Shown here: in pieces, positions 63,774 through 64,000 of the stretch
Layout: each line of letters begins with the position of its first letter
Numbering within the stretch: the first letter of the stretch is position 1
Source of the DNA: Lachnospiraceae bacterium
GTDB lineage: Bacteria; Bacillota; Clostridia; Lachnospirales; Lachnospiraceae
DNA length: 64,000 nt
Assembly: GCA_017624235.1 (NCBI GenBank)
Contig: JAGANL010000013.1
Span: forward strand, 1-64,000
Direction of reading: 5' to 3'
Program-made: the position numbers and the translations under genes
The notes under the pieces: model-generated
Databases searched by the model: none
Seen by the model: only the letters and a program-made list of their open reading frames with translations
What the model was told of the DNA's origin: nothing

Positions 63774-64000
63774 TTTCTTCACCCTCTGTCTCAGCGTATA
63801 AGTAGAATGGGAATACCATACTTCCCTCTGTATAATCTGCTGCCAGCGTATAATCTATATGAACAATCAGACATCCTTTATCCAGCCGCGGTTCCATACG
63901 AATTTCTGCATCTGCAACTCTCGGTTCCTGATCCAAAATAGTCTGCTTCAATTCCCTTGCCATCATATTCAGTCGGGTGGCTGAAGTATCCATAAAGGTA
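63757..64000 (-). CDS. gp25-like baseplate wedge protein, C-terminal part
   Basis: The frame is open to the window edge, so the ATG at 63993 is internal and the true start lies beyond 64000. The visible 81 residues (STRLNM-type helix, then KQTILDQEPRVADAEIRMEPRLDKGCLIVHIDYTLAADYTEG) match the end of the GPW/gp25 family: a helix ending in EPR followed by two strands. In Afp/Pvc particles it is the Afp9-type wedge protein placed before the J proteins, as here. Confidence 0.78.
   Translation of the reverse strand, partial: TFMDTSATRLNMMARELKQTILDQEPRVADAEIRMEPRLDKGCLIVHIDYTLAADYTEGSMVFPFYLYAETEGEENGSME

Noticed and set aside
48654..64000. Complete prophage
   Set aside because: Only tail and baseplate genes with an AAA+ ATPase and DUF4255 protein are present; no head, packaging, lysis or integration genes in the window.

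Overview
The window reads as a chromosomal segment of a spore-forming, low-to-mid GC Gram-positive of the Clostridia, most likely a Lachnospiraceae-like gut anaerobe. This is inferred from gene content: dipicolinate synthase, SpoIID/SpoIIQ and a SipL-like LysM protein for sporulation, class 1B PyrD/PyrK, strong AGGAGG ribosome sites, and several small proteins that look typical of that group. No rRNA, tRNA or CRISPR array was seen.

Layout. 1-0.13 kb: 5' end of a group IIC intron inserted behind a terminator. 0.15-9 kb: diguanylate cyclase, a sporulation-type dpaA-dpaB-asnB operon with a sigma-K-like promoter, an NlpC/P60 hydrolase, asnS and a PPIase lipoprotein. 9-16.4 kb: cardiolipin synthase, murI, ispE-gntR, a small protein behind a sigma-D (flagellar-type) promoter, a cytidylate-kinase-like protein. 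16.5-25.4 kb: a complete branched-chain amino acid ABC operon (livJHMGF), an aminotransferase, a chemoreceptor, a TetR regulator and a YjfB-type putative motility protein, again with a sigma-D-like promoter. 25.4-27.9 kb: a queuosine salvage operon (nucleoside hydrolase, ECF S-component, radical-SAM-like lyase) behind a preQ1-I riboswitch. 28-43 kb: SipL-like protein, pyrD-pyrK, pyrC, a PTS IIC-like protein, PlsC, murF, ddl, a GH9-like lipoprotein that seems to lack catalytic residues, an amidohydrolase, spoIIQ-spoIID. 43-48.5 kb: a decayed MFS transporter remnant, an aconitase-family hydratase with a one-base frameshift, glycogen phosphorylase.

48.6-64 kb, all on the minus strand and running in from beyond the window end: the distal part of a contractile injection system (gp25, two baseplate-J proteins, Tail_P2_I protein, DUF4255/Pvc16-type protein, beta-sandwich protein, AAA+ ATPase). 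It is followed by a 1653-residue protein with about nine degenerate helical repeats and by a YbjN-like (secretion-chaperone-fold) small protein. No phage lysis, capsid or integrase gene is seen, and the ATPase plus the DUF4255 protein point to an extracellular or cytoplasmic injection system rather than a prophage. Sheath, tube and spike genes are expected beyond 64 kb.

The two most unusual signals are (1) this injection system with its giant repeat protein and putative chaperone, and (2) a pair of about 293-nt structured elements at 8972-9264 and 39623-39916. They share a related core with compensatory base changes but are enclosed by 62-65 bp perfect-to-near-perfect inverted arms of unrelated sequence. 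Every arm mismatch is a G-U wobble on the minus strand, the strand of the preceding gene.
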